Shown one piece after another: positions 42,957-55,476 of a DNA stretch of 64,000 nt. How positions within the stretch are numbered: the first letter of the stretch is position 1; every line of letters begins with the position of its first letter. Origin of the DNA: Xanthomonas hortorum (GTDB lineage Bacteria > Pseudomonadota > Gammaproteobacteria > Xanthomonadales > Xanthomonadaceae); assembly GCF_002940005.1 (NCBI RefSeq), contig NZ_MDEF01000019.1, one strand, 5' to 3'. Under the pieces are notes generated by a model. That model was not told where the DNA came from. It saw only the letters and a program-made list of their open reading frames with translations, and ran no database searches. Made by a program: the position numbers and the translations under genes.

Positions 42957-45788
42957 TCAGAAGCAGCGACGCGCCTCGCCCGGGCCTTCGAGATTGCTCA
43001 CGCAGCGGCTGCACAGTTCCGGGTGACGCGGATCGCTGCCCACGCTGGCCTGGTGGTGCCAACAGCGCACACACTTGGCCTTGGTGGTCGGCTGCGCGCT
43101 GACGAAGATGTCGTCGGTGCTGGCTGCGGTGACGGTCACATCGCCACTGATGAACAAAAAGCGCAGCTCCTCGGCCAGCGGCTGCCAGCGCGCGGCGGTC
43201 TGCGCATCGGCGGCGACGGTGATCTCCGCTTCCAGCGCTGCACCGATCGCGCCATTGGCACGCATCGGCTCCAGCACCTTGGCCACCTGCTCGCGCAAGG
43301 CCAGCAATTTGTCGAAGTCGGCACTGGTCAACGCGGCATCGGCCGGCAGCGGCGCCAGGCCGTCGTACCAGGTGGCGAACAGCACGTTGTCGGTGTGCTT
43401 GCCCGGCAGATAGCCCCACAATTCTTCGGCGGTGAAGCTCAGCACCGGCGCGATCCAGCGCACGAACGCCTCGGCCACGTGATACATCGCGCTCTGCGCC
43501 GAACGGCGGCCGCTTGCATCCTCGGCCATCGTGTACAGGCGGTCCTTGGTCACATCCAGATACAGCGAACCCAGGTCCACGCTGCAGAAATTCAGCAGCG
43601 CCTGCACGATCTCGGCGAAGTCGTAACGCGCATACGCGGCGACGATCTTTTCCTGCAGCTCGTGCGCGCGATGCACGATCCAGCGGTCCAGCAGCACCAT
43701 GTCGTCCAGCGCCACCAGATGCTGCAACGGATCGAATCCATGCAGATTGCCGAGCAGAAAGCGTGCGGTATTGCGCAGGCGGCGATACGCATCGGCGTTG
43801 CGCTTGAGGATCTCCTGCGACAGCGACATCTCGTTGCTGTAATCGGCCGAGGCGATCCACAGGCGCAGGATGTCCGCGCCCAGGGTCTTCATGATGTCCT
43901 GCGGCTCGATGCCGTTGCCCAGCGACTTGGACATCTTGCGGCCGTGCTCGTCCACGGTGAAGCCGTGGGTCAGGCACTGCTTGTACGGCGCCGCCTTGTC
44001 CATCGCCACGCCGGTCAGCAGCGAGGACTGGAACCAGCCACGGTGCTGATCGGAGCCTTCCAGATACAGGTCGGCCGGCTTGGGCAGGCCGCGATCCACC
44101 AGCACTGTTTCATGGGTCACGCCGGAGTCGAACCACACATCCAGGATGTCGGTGATCTTGTCGTAATCGGCCGCCTCATCGCCCAGCAGTTTGGCCGCGT
44201 CCAGCGTGTACCACACGTCCACTCCGCCCAGTTCCACGCGGTCGGCGACCTGGCGCAGCAACTCGGTGCTGCGCGGATGCGGCTCGCCGGTTTCCCGGTG
44301 CACGAACAAGGCGATCGGCACGCCCCAGGTGCGCTGGCGCGAAATCGTCCAGTCCGGGCGCCCGTCGACCATGCCGGCGATGCGCGCCTGGCCCCAGGAC
44401 GGATACCAATGCACGTTTTCGATCGCCTTGAGCGCATCGGCGCGCAGGTTGGCCTGCTCCATCGAGATGAACCACTGCGGCGTGGCGCGGAATGCGATCG
44501 GCGTCTTGTGGCGCCAGCAATGCGGATAGCTGTGCTCCATCTTGCTGGCGGCCAGCAGCACGCCGGTGTCGCGCAACGCATCGATGATGATGTCGTTGGC
44601 CTTCCAGATATGCAGCCCGGCCAACACGGTGTCGCCCAGCGGCGGCGTCGACGGCAGATACACGCCGCGCCCATCCACCGGATTGATCTGCGCAGCGCCA
44701 TAGCGCTCCAGCAACCCATACTGCTTGGAGACCTGATAGTCCTCCTGACCATGACCCGGTGCGGTATGTACAGCGCCGGTACCGTCTTCGGCGGACACGT
44801 GATCGCCCAGCAGCAGCGGAATCTCGCGCTCGGCATAGAACGGGTGGTTCAGCAGCATCTGTTCCAGCGCCGCGCCCTTGGCATGGCCGTGCACTACCAC
44901 CGTTTCCACGCCGTAACGCAGCAGTGCCTTGCCGGCCAACGCCTCGGCGATCACCAACCAGCGCGGCTGGCCACGATCGGCCGGGCCTTCGACCAGCACG
45001 TAATCCAGGTCCGCGCCCAGGCTCACAGCCAGCGAGGCCGGCAGCGTCCACGGGGTGGTGGTCCAGATCGGCACCGCCACGCCCACGCCCGCCGGTAGCG
45101 TCGCGCCGAATGCGGCAGCGACAGCGCCCGGATCGCGCGCCGGATAGGCGATATCCACCGTCGGCGACACCTTGTCGGCGTATTCGATCTCGGCCTCGGC
45201 CAGCGCCGAGCCGCAATCGAAGCACCAGTGCACCGGCTTCACGCCGCGGGTCAGATGGCCGTTGTCGACCACCTTGGCCAGCGCGCGGATTTCATTGGCT
45301 TCGAAGCGGAAATCCAGCGTCTTGTACGGGTTGTCCCAATCGCCGATCACGCCCAGGCGCTTGAAGTCGCGCCGCTGCAGATCGATCTGCTCGGTGGCGT
45401 ATTCGCGGCACTTCTGGCGGAACTGCGCCGCATCCAGCTTGACGCCGACCTTGCCGTACTTCTTCTCGATCGCGATCTCGATCGGCAGACCGTGGCAGTC
45501 CCAGCCCGGGATGTACGGCGCATCGAAGCCAGCCAGATACTTGGACTTGACGATGATGTCCTTGAGGATCTTGTTGACCGCATGGCCCAGATGGATCTGG
45601 CCGTTGGCATACGGCGGGCCGTCGTGCAGCACGAACAGCGGGCGCCCTGCCGCGTTGGCGCGCAGTTGCGCGTACAGCCCCTCGCGCTCCCAGCGTTCCA
45701 GCATCGCCGGCTCGCGCTTGGGCAGGTCGCCGCGCATCGGAAATTCCGTCGCGGGCAGATGGAGCGTGGCTTTGTAGTCGTGGGTCAC
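42957..45788 (-). CDS. ileS: Isoleucyl-tRNA synthetase
   Basis: A 943-residue class I synthetase. The HIGH motif is in YANGQIHLGHAVNK, the KMSKS loop in GRKMSKSLGNG, and the editing domain lies between them. The C-terminal zinc site is visible as CVRCWHHQ...CSRC. It charges tRNA-Ile in the cytoplasm and corrects valine errors. It is 6 bp downstream of ribF and probably co-transcribed. The C-terminus ends GPGEARRCF. Confidence 0.98.
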   Translation of the reverse strand: MTHDYKATLHLPATEFPMRGDLPKREPAMLERWEREGLYAQLRANAAGRPLFVLHDGPPYANGQIHLGHAVNKILKDIIVKSKYLAGFDAPYIPGWDCHGLPIEIAIEKKYGKVGVKLDAAQFRQKCREYATEQIDLQRRDFKRLGVIGDWDNPYKTLDFRFEANEIRALAKVVDNGHLTRGVKPVHWCFDCGSALAEAEIEYADKVSPTVDIAYPARDPGAVAAAFGATLPAGVGVAVPIWTTTPWTLPASLAVSLGADLDYVLVEGPADRGQPRWLVIAEALAGKALLRYGVETVVVHGHAKGAALEQMLLNHPFYAEREIPLLLGDHVSAEDGTGAVHTAPGHGQEDYQVSKQYGLLERYGAAQINPVDGRGVYLPSTPPLGDTVLAGLHIWKANDIIIDALRDTGVLLAASKMEHSYPHCWRHKTPIAFRATPQWFISMEQANLRADALKAIENVHWYPSWGQARIAGMVDGRPDWTISRQRTWGVPIALFVHRETGEPHPRSTELLRQVADRVELGGVDVWYTLDAAKLLGDEAADYDKITDILDVWFDSGVTHETVLVDRGLPKPADLYLEGSDQHRGWFQSSLLTGVAMDKAAPYKQCLTHGFTVDEHGRKMSKSLGNGIEPQDIMKTLGADILRLWIASADYSNEMSLSQEILKRNADAYRRLRNTARFLLGNLHGFDPLQHLVALDDMVLLDRWIVHRAHELQEKIVAAYARYDFAEIVQALLNFCSVDLGSLYLDVTKDRLYTMAEDASGRRSAQSAMYHVAEAFVRWIAPVLSFTAEELWGYLPGKHTDNVLFATWYDGLAPLPADAALTSADFDKLLALREQVAKVLEPMRANGAIGAALEAEITVAADAQTAARWQPLAEELRFLFISGDVTVTAASTDDIFVSAQPTTKAKCVRCWHHQASVGSDPRHPELCSRCVSNLEGPGEARRCF

Positions 45789-45794
45789 AGGTCT

Positions 45795-46829
45795 CTACCG
45801 TTGCGCTGCGTTGTCTGAAGTGTCTGCACCTGCATGTGCAGACGTTTGCGAGGAGCTCGCATGTTTACTGTCCGCACATGGAGGTGCGGGTTCTTGCGAG
45901 GGACTCGCATTAAGTACCGCACGCGCCTGCTCGGCATCGCGATGCATCTGCACGGTCAATGCCTCCAAGCCATCGAACTTTTCTTCGTCGCGCAGCTTGG
46001 CGACGAATTCAACCTCGATGTGGCGACCGTACAAATCGCCCTGAAAATCGAACAGATGCGCTTCCAGCAGCGGTTCCACACCGGCCACCGTCGGCCGCGT
46101 GCCAAAGCTCGAGACCGAAGGCCACGGCTGATCGGCCACACCATGCACCCAGGTCGCGTAAATGCCCGACAACGCCGGCGTGCGCGGAAAGCGCAAGTTG
46201 GCAGTGGGGTAGCCCAGCGTGCGGCCGAGTTGCTTGCCGCGCACCACCCGCCCGCCGATGGCATACGGGCGGCCAAGCAGTTCGCCGGCATGCGCAAACT
46301 CGCCCGTGCCCAGCAGCTCGCGAATGCGCGTGGCAGAAATACGCTCGCCGCGCAGATGCACCGGGGCAATTTCGCCGGCCACGAACCCGTATTGCTCACC
46401 GAGCGCGCGCAGCAGGCCGATATCGCCGCCACGCCGATGGCCGAAGCGGAACTCAGGGCCGATCCACACCTCTTTGGCGCACAGCCGGCCAACCAATGCC
46501 AGCCGTACGAAATCCTCAGCGCTCATTGCCGCCAAGTGGCCGTCGAAACGGATCATGCCCACGCTGTCGGCGCCCAGGCCGTACAGCCCTTCGATCTTGG
46601 CGCGGGCCAGCGTCAACCGCGGCGGCGGCGCTGCCGGAGCAAAAAATTCGCGCGGCAACGGCTCGAAGCTCACCGCCACTGCCGGCATCCGCAGCGCGCG
46701 CGCGCGTTCGACCGCGTGCTGCACCAATGCCCGATGCCCCAGGTGCAGGCCATCGAAGGCGCCGATGCAGACCACGCTTCCGTGCGGGAACAGCGTCCCG
46801 CCCTCGACGTCTCTAAACAGCCTGCTCAT
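45795..46829 (-). CDS. ribF: Bifunctional riboflavin kinase / FAD synthetase
   Basis: A 344-residue enzyme that converts riboflavin to FMN and FAD. The N-terminal adenylyltransferase domain has GAFDGLHLGHRALV and ISATRIRELL. The C-terminal kinase domain has GRTLGYPTANL and the catalytic GVEPLLEAHLFDF region. The start at 46829 (MSRLFRDVEGG) fits the family. The protein has a ~35-residue Ser/Ala-rich tail beyond the kinase domain. Order murJ-ribF-ileS-lspA-ispH is conserved. Confidence 0.96.
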   Translation of the reverse strand: MSRLFRDVEGGTLFPHGSVVCIGAFDGLHLGHRALVQHAVERARALRMPAVAVSFEPLPREFFAPAAPPPRLTLARAKIEGLYGLGADSVGMIRFDGHLAAMSAEDFVRLALVGRLCAKEVWIGPEFRFGHRRGGDIGLLRALGEQYGFVAGEIAPVHLRGERISATRIRELLGTGEFAHAGELLGRPYAIGGRVVRGKQLGRTLGYPTANLRFPRTPALSGIYATWVHGVADQPWPSVSSFGTRPTVAGVEPLLEAHLFDFQGDLYGRHIEVEFVAKLRDEEKFDGLEALTVQMHRDAEQARAVLNASPSQEPAPPCADSKHASSSQTSAHAGADTSDNAAQR

Positions 46830-47034
46830 TGCTCGATCCAAACAGATGCCGGCCTGCGGGCCGACCCTCACTGATACATAACCTGCAAGTATAGCCGTGC
46901 CTGTCAACCCGCATGGGCGAGTACCCAGCAGGGCAGCGCTTGGCTGGTCGCAACGCGCATTCCAGCTGCGCGAAGTCAGAACTCCGCACAGCACAGGCGG
47001 CTTCGCAGTGCGCTTGGCCGGTCCGCCAAGCTGC

Positions 47035-48642
47035 CTACCCTTCGCGCAGATGCCGCGGCCGCAGCCCCAATGCCAGCTGCGCCACCAGATAGGTCGCCCC
47101 ACCGCTGCAGACCAGCACCGCCAGCCAGCCGATGCGATCCCACTTTTCCATCACGGTGAACGAGGGCAACCACCACAGCAGACCCAACAGCACCACCACC
47201 ATCGCAGTACATGCCAGCAGCAGGCGCAGCGCATAGCCGCCCCAGCCGGGCCGCCGCTGGTATACGCCGGACTTGCCCAACCAGTACCACAGCAAGCCCA
47301 GGTTGAGATAACTCGACAACGCACTGGCAATCCCCAGCGCCAGATGCAGGCCCGGCTGCTTGCCCAGCGCCTGCATCACGCCCTGCGCCTTGAGCTCGGG
47401 CGGCACCATGATCTGGTAGACCACCGCCAGCAGCGCGAAGTTGAACACCATGTTGGCGATCAGCGCCGCCACGCCCGCGCGCACCGGCGTGCGGGTGTCC
47501 TGACGCGCGTAGAACGCCGGTAGCAGCACCTTGAGCATGGCGTAGGCCGGCAGGCCGAAGCTCAGGCCGTAGACCGACATCGCGGTCATCCGCGTATCGA
47601 AGGCGGTGAACTGGCGGTACTGGAACAAGGTGGCCACCAGTGGCTCTGCCAGCAGCAGCAAACCCAGCATCGCCGGCATGGCGATCAGCAGCGTGGTGCG
47701 AAACCCCCAGTCCAACGCGCCGGAAAACGCATTGCGGTCGGTCTTGACATGATGGCGCGCCAGCGCCGGCAGGATCACCGTGCCCAGCGCCACCCCGAAC
47801 ACCCCCAGCGGCAGTTCGAGAAACCGGTCGGCCAGCGACAACCATGACTGCGAGCCATCGGCCAGCCGCGCGGCGATCACGGTATCCAGCATCAGGTTGA
47901 TCTGCGCCACCGACGAACCGAACAGGGTCGGGATCATCAAGGTCAGCACCTTGCGCACGTCCGGGTGGGTCCAGCCCCAACGCGGCAACGTCAGCAGATC
48001 GATGCCCTTCAAGGCCGGCAGCTGGAACAGCAACTGCAGCGCACCGGCCACCAGCACCGCCCAGCCCAGCGCCAGGATCGGCACCTCCAATCGCGGCGCC
48101 AGCCACAAGGCGCCGGCGATCATGCACAGATTGAGGATCACCGGCGTCAGCGCCGGAATCGCAAACCGCTGGAAGCTGTTGAGCGCCCCGCCCGCCAGCG
48201 CGGTCAATGACACGAACAACAGAAACGGAAAGGTCAGCCGCAACAGGTCGACCAGCAGGCCGTACTTGTCGGGATCGGTCGCCGCGCCATCGGAAAAGAT
48301 CGACGCCAATTGCGGGGTGAAGATCAGCCCCAGCGCAGTGATCACCAGCAACATGCCGCCCAGCGTGCCAGACACCCGCGACATCAGCTCGCGCAGGTCC
48401 GCATGCGGCCGGGTTTCCTTGACCTCGGTGAACACCGGGACGAACGCAGTGGCGAACGAGCCTTCGGCAAACAGGCGGCGCAGGAAATTGGGAATGCGAA
48501 ACGCCACCCAGAACGCATCGGTGACTGCGTTGGCCCCGAAGGTGGTGGAGATCGCCTGATCGCGGATCAGCCCCAATACCCGCGACACCATGGTCATACT
48601 GCTGAACGAGAGCAGGCCTCTCAACATACCGGGCTTGCTCAC
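47035..48642 (-). CDS. murJ: Lipid II flippase MurJ
   Basis: A 535-residue inner-membrane MOP-superfamily transporter with about 14 helices. It moves lipid II to the periplasm for peptidoglycan synthesis. Signatures include GANAVTDAFWVAFRIPNFLR and LFAEGSFATAFVPVF. It is divergent from rpsT, 101 bp away. The 205-bp gap to ribF carries no gene. Confidence 0.97.
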   Translation of the reverse strand: MSKPGMLRGLLSFSSMTMVSRVLGLIRDQAISTTFGANAVTDAFWVAFRIPNFLRRLFAEGSFATAFVPVFTEVKETRPHADLRELMSRVSGTLGGMLLVITALGLIFTPQLASIFSDGAATDPDKYGLLVDLLRLTFPFLLFVSLTALAGGALNSFQRFAIPALTPVILNLCMIAGALWLAPRLEVPILALGWAVLVAGALQLLFQLPALKGIDLLTLPRWGWTHPDVRKVLTLMIPTLFGSSVAQINLMLDTVIAARLADGSQSWLSLADRFLELPLGVFGVALGTVILPALARHHVKTDRNAFSGALDWGFRTTLLIAMPAMLGLLLLAEPLVATLFQYRQFTAFDTRMTAMSVYGLSFGLPAYAMLKVLLPAFYARQDTRTPVRAGVAALIANMVFNFALLAVVYQIMVPPELKAQGVMQALGKQPGLHLALGIASALSSYLNLGLLWYWLGKSGVYQRRPGWGGYALRLLLACTAMVVVLLGLLWWLPSFTVMEKWDRIGWLAVLVCSGGATYLVAQLALGLRPRHLREG

Positions 48643-48743
48643 GCAGCCTCCCTCTTGACATCTGACTTGACGTACATAACTAGGTCCATCATACTTTCGC
48701 GCTTGCTTTTTCCACCATACCGATTTTTCAGGAACCCACCACC

Positions 48744-49013
48744 GTGGCCAATATCAAGTCCGCCAAGAAGCGCGCCAAGCAGACCGTCGTGCGCAATGAG
48801 CGCAACACGGGCCAGCGTTCGATGCTGCGCACCGCCGTCAAGAAGGTGATCAAGGCCCTTGACGCCAACGATGCTACAGGCGCCGAAGCTGCTTTCGCCG
48901 TTGCTCAGCCCATCCTCGACCGTTTCAGCGCCCGTGGCCTGATTCACAAGAACAAGGCTGCGCGTCATAAGAGCCGTCTGACCGCTCGCATCAAGGCCAT
49001 CAAGGCCGCGTAA
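48744..49013 (+). CDS. rpsT: Ribosomal protein bS20
   Basis: The 89-residue basic protein of the 30S subunit (MANIKSAKKRAKQ start, KNKAARHKSRLTARI end). It binds 16S rRNA early in assembly. Transcribed alone and divergent from murJ, as in most gammaproteobacteria. A terminator follows 48 bp after the stop. Confidence 0.98.
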   Translation: MANIKSAKKRAKQTVVRNERNTGQRSMLRTAVKKVIKALDANDATGAEAAFAVAQPILDRFSARGLIHKNKAARHKSRLTARIKAIKAA

Positions 49014-49060
49014 GCGATCGGTTTCGGCACTACCGGAAGCCTGGCTTTCGGTGGAACAGA

Positions 49061-49086
49061 AAAACCCGGCCTTGGCCGGGTTTTTT
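49061..49086. terminator. Terminator of rpsT, convergent with obgE
   Basis: Stem AAAACCCGGCC / GGCCGGGTTTT with six T residues on the plus side and a five-T run on the minus side. It lies between the convergent ends of rpsT and obgE and is likely bidirectional. Confidence 0.93.
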
Positions 49087-49104
49087 GTTTGGCTGCGATA
49101 CCGC

Positions 49105-50157
49105 TCAGCCGGCATTGCGCGCCTCGAGCTCGTCCTCGCGCTGACGGTCGAAGAACGCCATGATGTCCTTCATGATCGGGAAGGTGCCATCGCGACCCAA
49201 CGCCGAGACCAGATACCACGGCGAGGTCCAGCCAAGTTCGGCCACGATCGCCTCTGCCGCCGTACGCGCCTCGTCCTCGAACATCAGGTCGGCCTTGTTG
49301 AGCACCAGCCAACGCGGCTTGGCCAGCAACTCCGGATCGTGTCGCTCCAGCTCACGCTCGAGGGTGCGCACCTGATCGGCCGGCGACACACCATCCACGC
49401 CACCTTCCATCGGCGAGATGTCTACGAGGTGCAGCAGCAAACGCGTGCGCTGCAGGTGACGCAGGAACTGCGTACCCAGGCCGGCGCCATCGGCCGCGCC
49501 CTCGATCAGACCCGGGACGTCGGCGATGACGAAGCTGCGATAGGCCTCGACACTGACCACGCCCAGATTCGGATACAAGGTGGTGAACGGGTAATCGGCC
49601 ACCTTCGGCGTTGCCGAAGACACCGCGCGAATCAGCGTGCTCTTGCCCGCATTGGGGAAGCCCAGCAGGCCGACGTCGGCCAGCAGCTTCAACTCCAGCT
49701 TGAGCAGACGCTCCTCGCCCTCTTCGCCGGTGGTGGACTGGCGCGGGGCGCGATTGATCGAGCTCTTGAAATGCATGTTGCCCAGGCCGCCCTTGCCGCC
49801 CTTGGCCACCAGCAGACGATCGCCGTTCTGGGTCAGGTCGCCGATGATTTCATCGGTCTGCACGTTCATCACCACGGTGCCGACCGGCACCACGATGATG
49901 CGGTCTTCGCCGCCCTTGCCGTAGGCCTGACGGCCCATGCCATTCTCGCCGCGCTGCGCCTTGAAGGTGCGCTCATGCCGAAAGTCGACCAGGGTGTTGA
50001 CGTTCTCGTCGGCCACGATCCACACGCTGCCGCCACTGCCGCCATCACCACCATCCGGCCCACCGAGCGGGATGAACTTCTCGCGGCGAAAGCCGACACA
50101 GCCATTGCCGCCATTGCCGGCACTGACCAGGATTTCCGCTTCGTCGACTAACTTCAT
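49105..50157 (-). CDS. obgE: GTPase ObgE/CgtA
   Basis: A 350-residue essential GTPase in ribosome assembly and stress control. The glycine-rich Obg fold (GGDGGSGGSVW) occupies residues ~1-158. The G domain has GFPNAGKST, DVPGLIEGAADGAGLG and NKADL. It sits downstream of rplU-rpmA, the conserved order. The ATG at 50157 is the family start. Near-heptamer repeats (TTGGGATTCG) lie just upstream, in the 218-bp gap to rpmA. Confidence 0.97.
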   Translation of the reverse strand: MKLVDEAEILVSAGNGGNGCVGFRREKFIPLGGPDGGDGGSGGSVWIVADENVNTLVDFRHERTFKAQRGENGMGRQAYGKGGEDRIIVVPVGTVVMNVQTDEIIGDLTQNGDRLLVAKGGKGGLGNMHFKSSINRAPRQSTTGEEGEERLLKLELKLLADVGLLGFPNAGKSTLIRAVSSATPKVADYPFTTLYPNLGVVSVEAYRSFVIADVPGLIEGAADGAGLGTQFLRHLQRTRLLLHLVDISPMEGGVDGVSPADQVRTLERELERHDPELLAKPRWLVLNKADLMFEDEARTAAEAIVAELGWTSPWYLVSALGRDGTFPIMKDIMAFFDRQREDELEARNAG

Positions 50158-50294
50158 GAGATTTGGGATTCGTAAATTGGGATTGGTAACACCACCGCAG
50201 AACGCCGCTTGGCGGCCGCGGAAACAGCAGGAAGCGACGGTATCGGGACTATCGAAATCCGCCGTTGCGAATCCCCACTCCCGGCTCTCAAACG

Positions 50295-50319
50295 AAAAAC
50301 CCCGCAAAAGCGGGGCTTT
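50295..50319 (-). terminator. Terminator after rpmA
   Basis: Stem CCCCGC/GCGGGG with an AAAA loop, then a run of T on the minus strand (50299-50295). It lies 57 bp after the rpmA stop and should reduce read-through into obgE. Confidence 0.8.
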
Positions 50320-50375
50320 CCGTCTCGTCCGTCAGGCATCGGTGCCTGGCGGACTGGCCTGCATGGAGCGGGCGA

Positions 50376-50636
50376 TTACGCCTCGACAACCACGCTGACG
50401 GTACGACGCTTCTTCGCACCCTTGACCGAGAACTCCACCTTGCCGTTCACCAGAGCGAACAGGGTGTGGTCACGGCCGAGGCCAACGCCGCTACCCGGGT
50501 GGAACTGGGTGCCGCGCTGACGCACGATGATGTTGCCGGCATCGATGGCCTGGCCACCGAAGATCTTCACACCCAGGTACTTCGGGTTGGAATCGCGACC
50601 GTTGCGCGAGGAACCTACGCCTTTTTTATGTGCCAT
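50376..50636 (-). CDS. rpmA: Ribosomal protein bL27
   Basis: The 86-residue 50S protein near the peptidyl transferase centre. It starts MAHKKGVGSSRNGRDSNPKY; the N-terminus is the mature form seen in Gram-negative bacteria. It is 12 bp after rplU. Confidence 0.98.
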   Translation of the reverse strand: MAHKKGVGSSRNGRDSNPKYLGVKIFGGQAIDAGNIIVRQRGTQFHPGSGVGLGRDHTLFALVNGKVEFSVKGAKKRRTVSVVVEA

Positions 50637-50648
50637 GACTGGTTCTCC

Positions 50649-50969
50649 TTACTTCTTATCGCCACCGGCAATGCCGGTGATCTCGATTTCGGTGTAGTAC
50701 TGACGGTGTCCCTGACGCTTCATGTGGTGCTTGCGGCGACGGAACTTGCTGATGCGCACCTTGTCAGCGCGGCCATGGGCCACAACCTTCGCGGTGACCG
50801 AAGCGCCCTTCAGCGCATCGCCCAGCTTGATGCCATCGCTATCGCCCAACATCAGGACGGTGTCGAACTTGATCTCGTCGCCAGCTTCGACTTCGAGCTT
50901 TTCCACGCGGAGCGTTTCGCCCTGCGCGACGCGGTATTGCTTACCGCCGGTTACCAGAACTGCGTACAT
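50649..50969 (-). CDS. rplU: Ribosomal protein bL21
   Basis: A 106-residue 50S protein (MYAVLVTGGKQYRV start, KFRRRKHHMKRQGHRQYYTE near the end). It opens the rplU-rpmA unit and is divergent from uvrA. Confidence 0.98.
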   Translation of the reverse strand: MYAVLVTGGKQYRVAQGETLRVEKLEVEAGDEIKFDTVLMLGDSDGIKLGDALKGASVTAKVVAHGRADKVRISKFRRRKHHMKRQGHRQYYTEIEITGIAGGDKK

Positions 50970-51295
50970 GACCAGGTTTTCCTCTGTAGTTATTATGGTC
51001 GCACTGACGTGCCCTAGGGCAGACAGGAGCGGGATTGTACTGGCCTATCGGGTTTTGGGTCAACCCGCAAGCCGGGCGCCGGCCGGTTTCCGATCGACGG
51101 CACGTCGACCTGCCGCAGGCGACCTAGATCCGGCGCCATGCAACGCATCATCCGGCCGCCACAGCGCTCCGGTCAGACTGGCATTTCGGGCAATTGCCCT
51201 CACCTAGGTCGGCGGGTAGGCTGATCGACTGCCACTCATTCCTGCTGAGCACGCTCGCACCACCGCCGGTTCGCCGGCCCGACATCGGATCCCCC
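50970..51295. promoter_or_regulatory. Divergent promoter region rplU-uvrA
   Basis: 326 bp between rplU and uvrA. No LexA-like palindrome was recognised, so SOS control of uvrA is not evident by eye. A palindrome-like CCCTAGGG lies at about 51012-51019. No gene is seen. Confidence 0.4.
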
Positions 51296-54261
<2,966 letters not shown>

Positions 54262-54262
<1 letters not shown>

Positions 54263-54669
54263 TGAGCGAAGAGCACAAGGTGTTGGCACGCATCCCGATC
54301 AGCGTGCGCTGGCGCGACATGGACAGCATGGGTCATGTCAACAACGCCAAGTACATTTCCTATCTGGAAGAAGCGCGTGTGCGCTGGATGCTGGGCGTTG
54401 ACGGCGTGTCGATGACCGATCGCATCGCGCCGGTGGTCGCGGCCACCAACGTCAACTACAAGCGCCCGCTGGTGTGGCCGAACGACATCCTGGTGGAACT
54501 GTTCGTCGAGCGGCTGGGCAGCAGCAGCATTACCATCGGTCATCGCATCCTCGACCAGAAAGACGAAGGCGTGCTGTATTCGGATGGCAACGTGGTGGTG
54601 GTGTGGATCGACACGCAAACAGGCAAGAGTGCGTCGCTGCCGGATGCGGTGCGCGCTGCCAGCAGCTGA
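54262..54669 (+). CDS. Acyl-CoA thioesterase, 4HBT/YbgC hotdog family
   Basis: A 135-residue hotdog-fold thioesterase. The active-site segment is RWRDMDSMGHVNNAKYISYL, with the nucleophile or base aspartate. It overlaps uvrA by 1 bp, which suggests translational coupling, though a functional link to excision repair is not known. A terminator follows. Confidence 0.88.
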
Positions 54670-54982
54670 GATTTTATCGGCCCGGTTGCCGAGTTTTCCC
54701 AGCGCTAAAGATCGGCGGCGGCTCTTTCGGGAGCCGCCGTTTTCGTTTTCGAATGACGGCGTGATTACGTTACTTCGTACTACCGCACGTTTGCAGCATG
54801 CAGTGACTGTGCTGCCGCAGCGACTTCATGCCTGCAGCGTGGTGAGCTGGCACCGCAGCCTGATTAAGCAGCGCCTTCTACGCGCCGTTCGAATGCTTTG
54901 CCGAAATCATTAGATCAAGCAACGCTGCTGCCAACGGCAGCATCCATCCTGCCGTCTTCGCTCTACAGCCAGCTGCGCTCCC
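54670..54982. other. Intergenic region with terminator
   Basis: About 313 bp between the thioesterase and the convergent PCuAC gene. Apart from the terminator at 54716-54743 nothing is recognised. Confidence 0.5.
54716..54743 (+). terminator. Terminator of the uvrA-thioesterase unit
   Basis: A 9-bp stem (54716-54724 with 54731-54739), 6-base loop and TTTT tail, 47 bp after the thioesterase stop. Confidence 0.88.
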
Positions 54983-55453
54983 TCACGAACCCGGCGCGCG
55001 CTTGCGCGCTTCCAGCGTGGCCTTGATCTCACGGCCATCCTGCAAGGTAAAGGTCACCGGCACCTGCGCGCCCTCCTGCAGCGGCGCGCTCGCCTCCATC
55101 AGCATCAGATGCAGGCCGCCCGGCGCCAGCATCACCGACTTGCCGGCAGGCAGCAGCAACTCGGGCACCGCACGCATGCGACTGACGCCGTTGGTTTGCG
55201 TGGTTTCGTGAATGGAGACATCGGCGAACACGCTGCTCTTGGCCGCGGTGACCTTCAGCGGCTGCGCGCAGCCGTTATGGAATTGCCCGAACCCCGCCGC
55301 CATGCCCATGCCCCCGGGCGGTGGAATGCGAACCCAGCCATCCTTGAATTCAGGCAGGCACTGCGCCGAGGCGCCTGCACTTGCCAACACCGCCAACGCA
55401 CCGAGCAGCACGCGTGCGTACATGCGCTGCCTGCTTCGACTGCCGTCTATCAT
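54983..55453 (-). CDS. Periplasmic copper chaperone PCuAC
   Basis: A 156-residue secreted protein. The signal peptide ends near ASAGASA-QC. The cupredoxin-like PCuAC domain has the Cu(I) ligand set H...M...H...M (SIHETTQTNGVSRM, then GGLHLMLM). It delivers copper to cytochrome oxidases. Only one gene of the usual cluster is present; no Sco-like protein is adjacent. It is 23 bp from the divergent enoyl-CoA hydratase gene start. Start could also be the ATG at 55423, which gives a shorter signal peptide. Confidence 0.88.
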   Translation of the reverse strand: MIDGSRSRQRMYARVLLGALAVLASAGASAQCLPEFKDGWVRIPPPGGMGMAAGFGQFHNGCAQPLKVTAAKSSVFADVSIHETTQTNGVSRMRAVPELLLPAGKSVMLAPGGLHLMLMEASAPLQEGAQVPVTFTLQDGREIKATLEARKRAPGS

Positions 55454-55476
55454 GACCCGACCTCCAGGAGCCCCGA

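Noticed and set aside
42741..45098. 785-codon plus-strand open frame opposite ileS
   Set aside because: Shadow of ileS, which has HIGH and KMSKS motifs.
50970..51295. LexA/SOS box upstream of uvrA
   Set aside because: I looked for a Xanthomonas-type palindrome and saw none; absence by eye is not proof.
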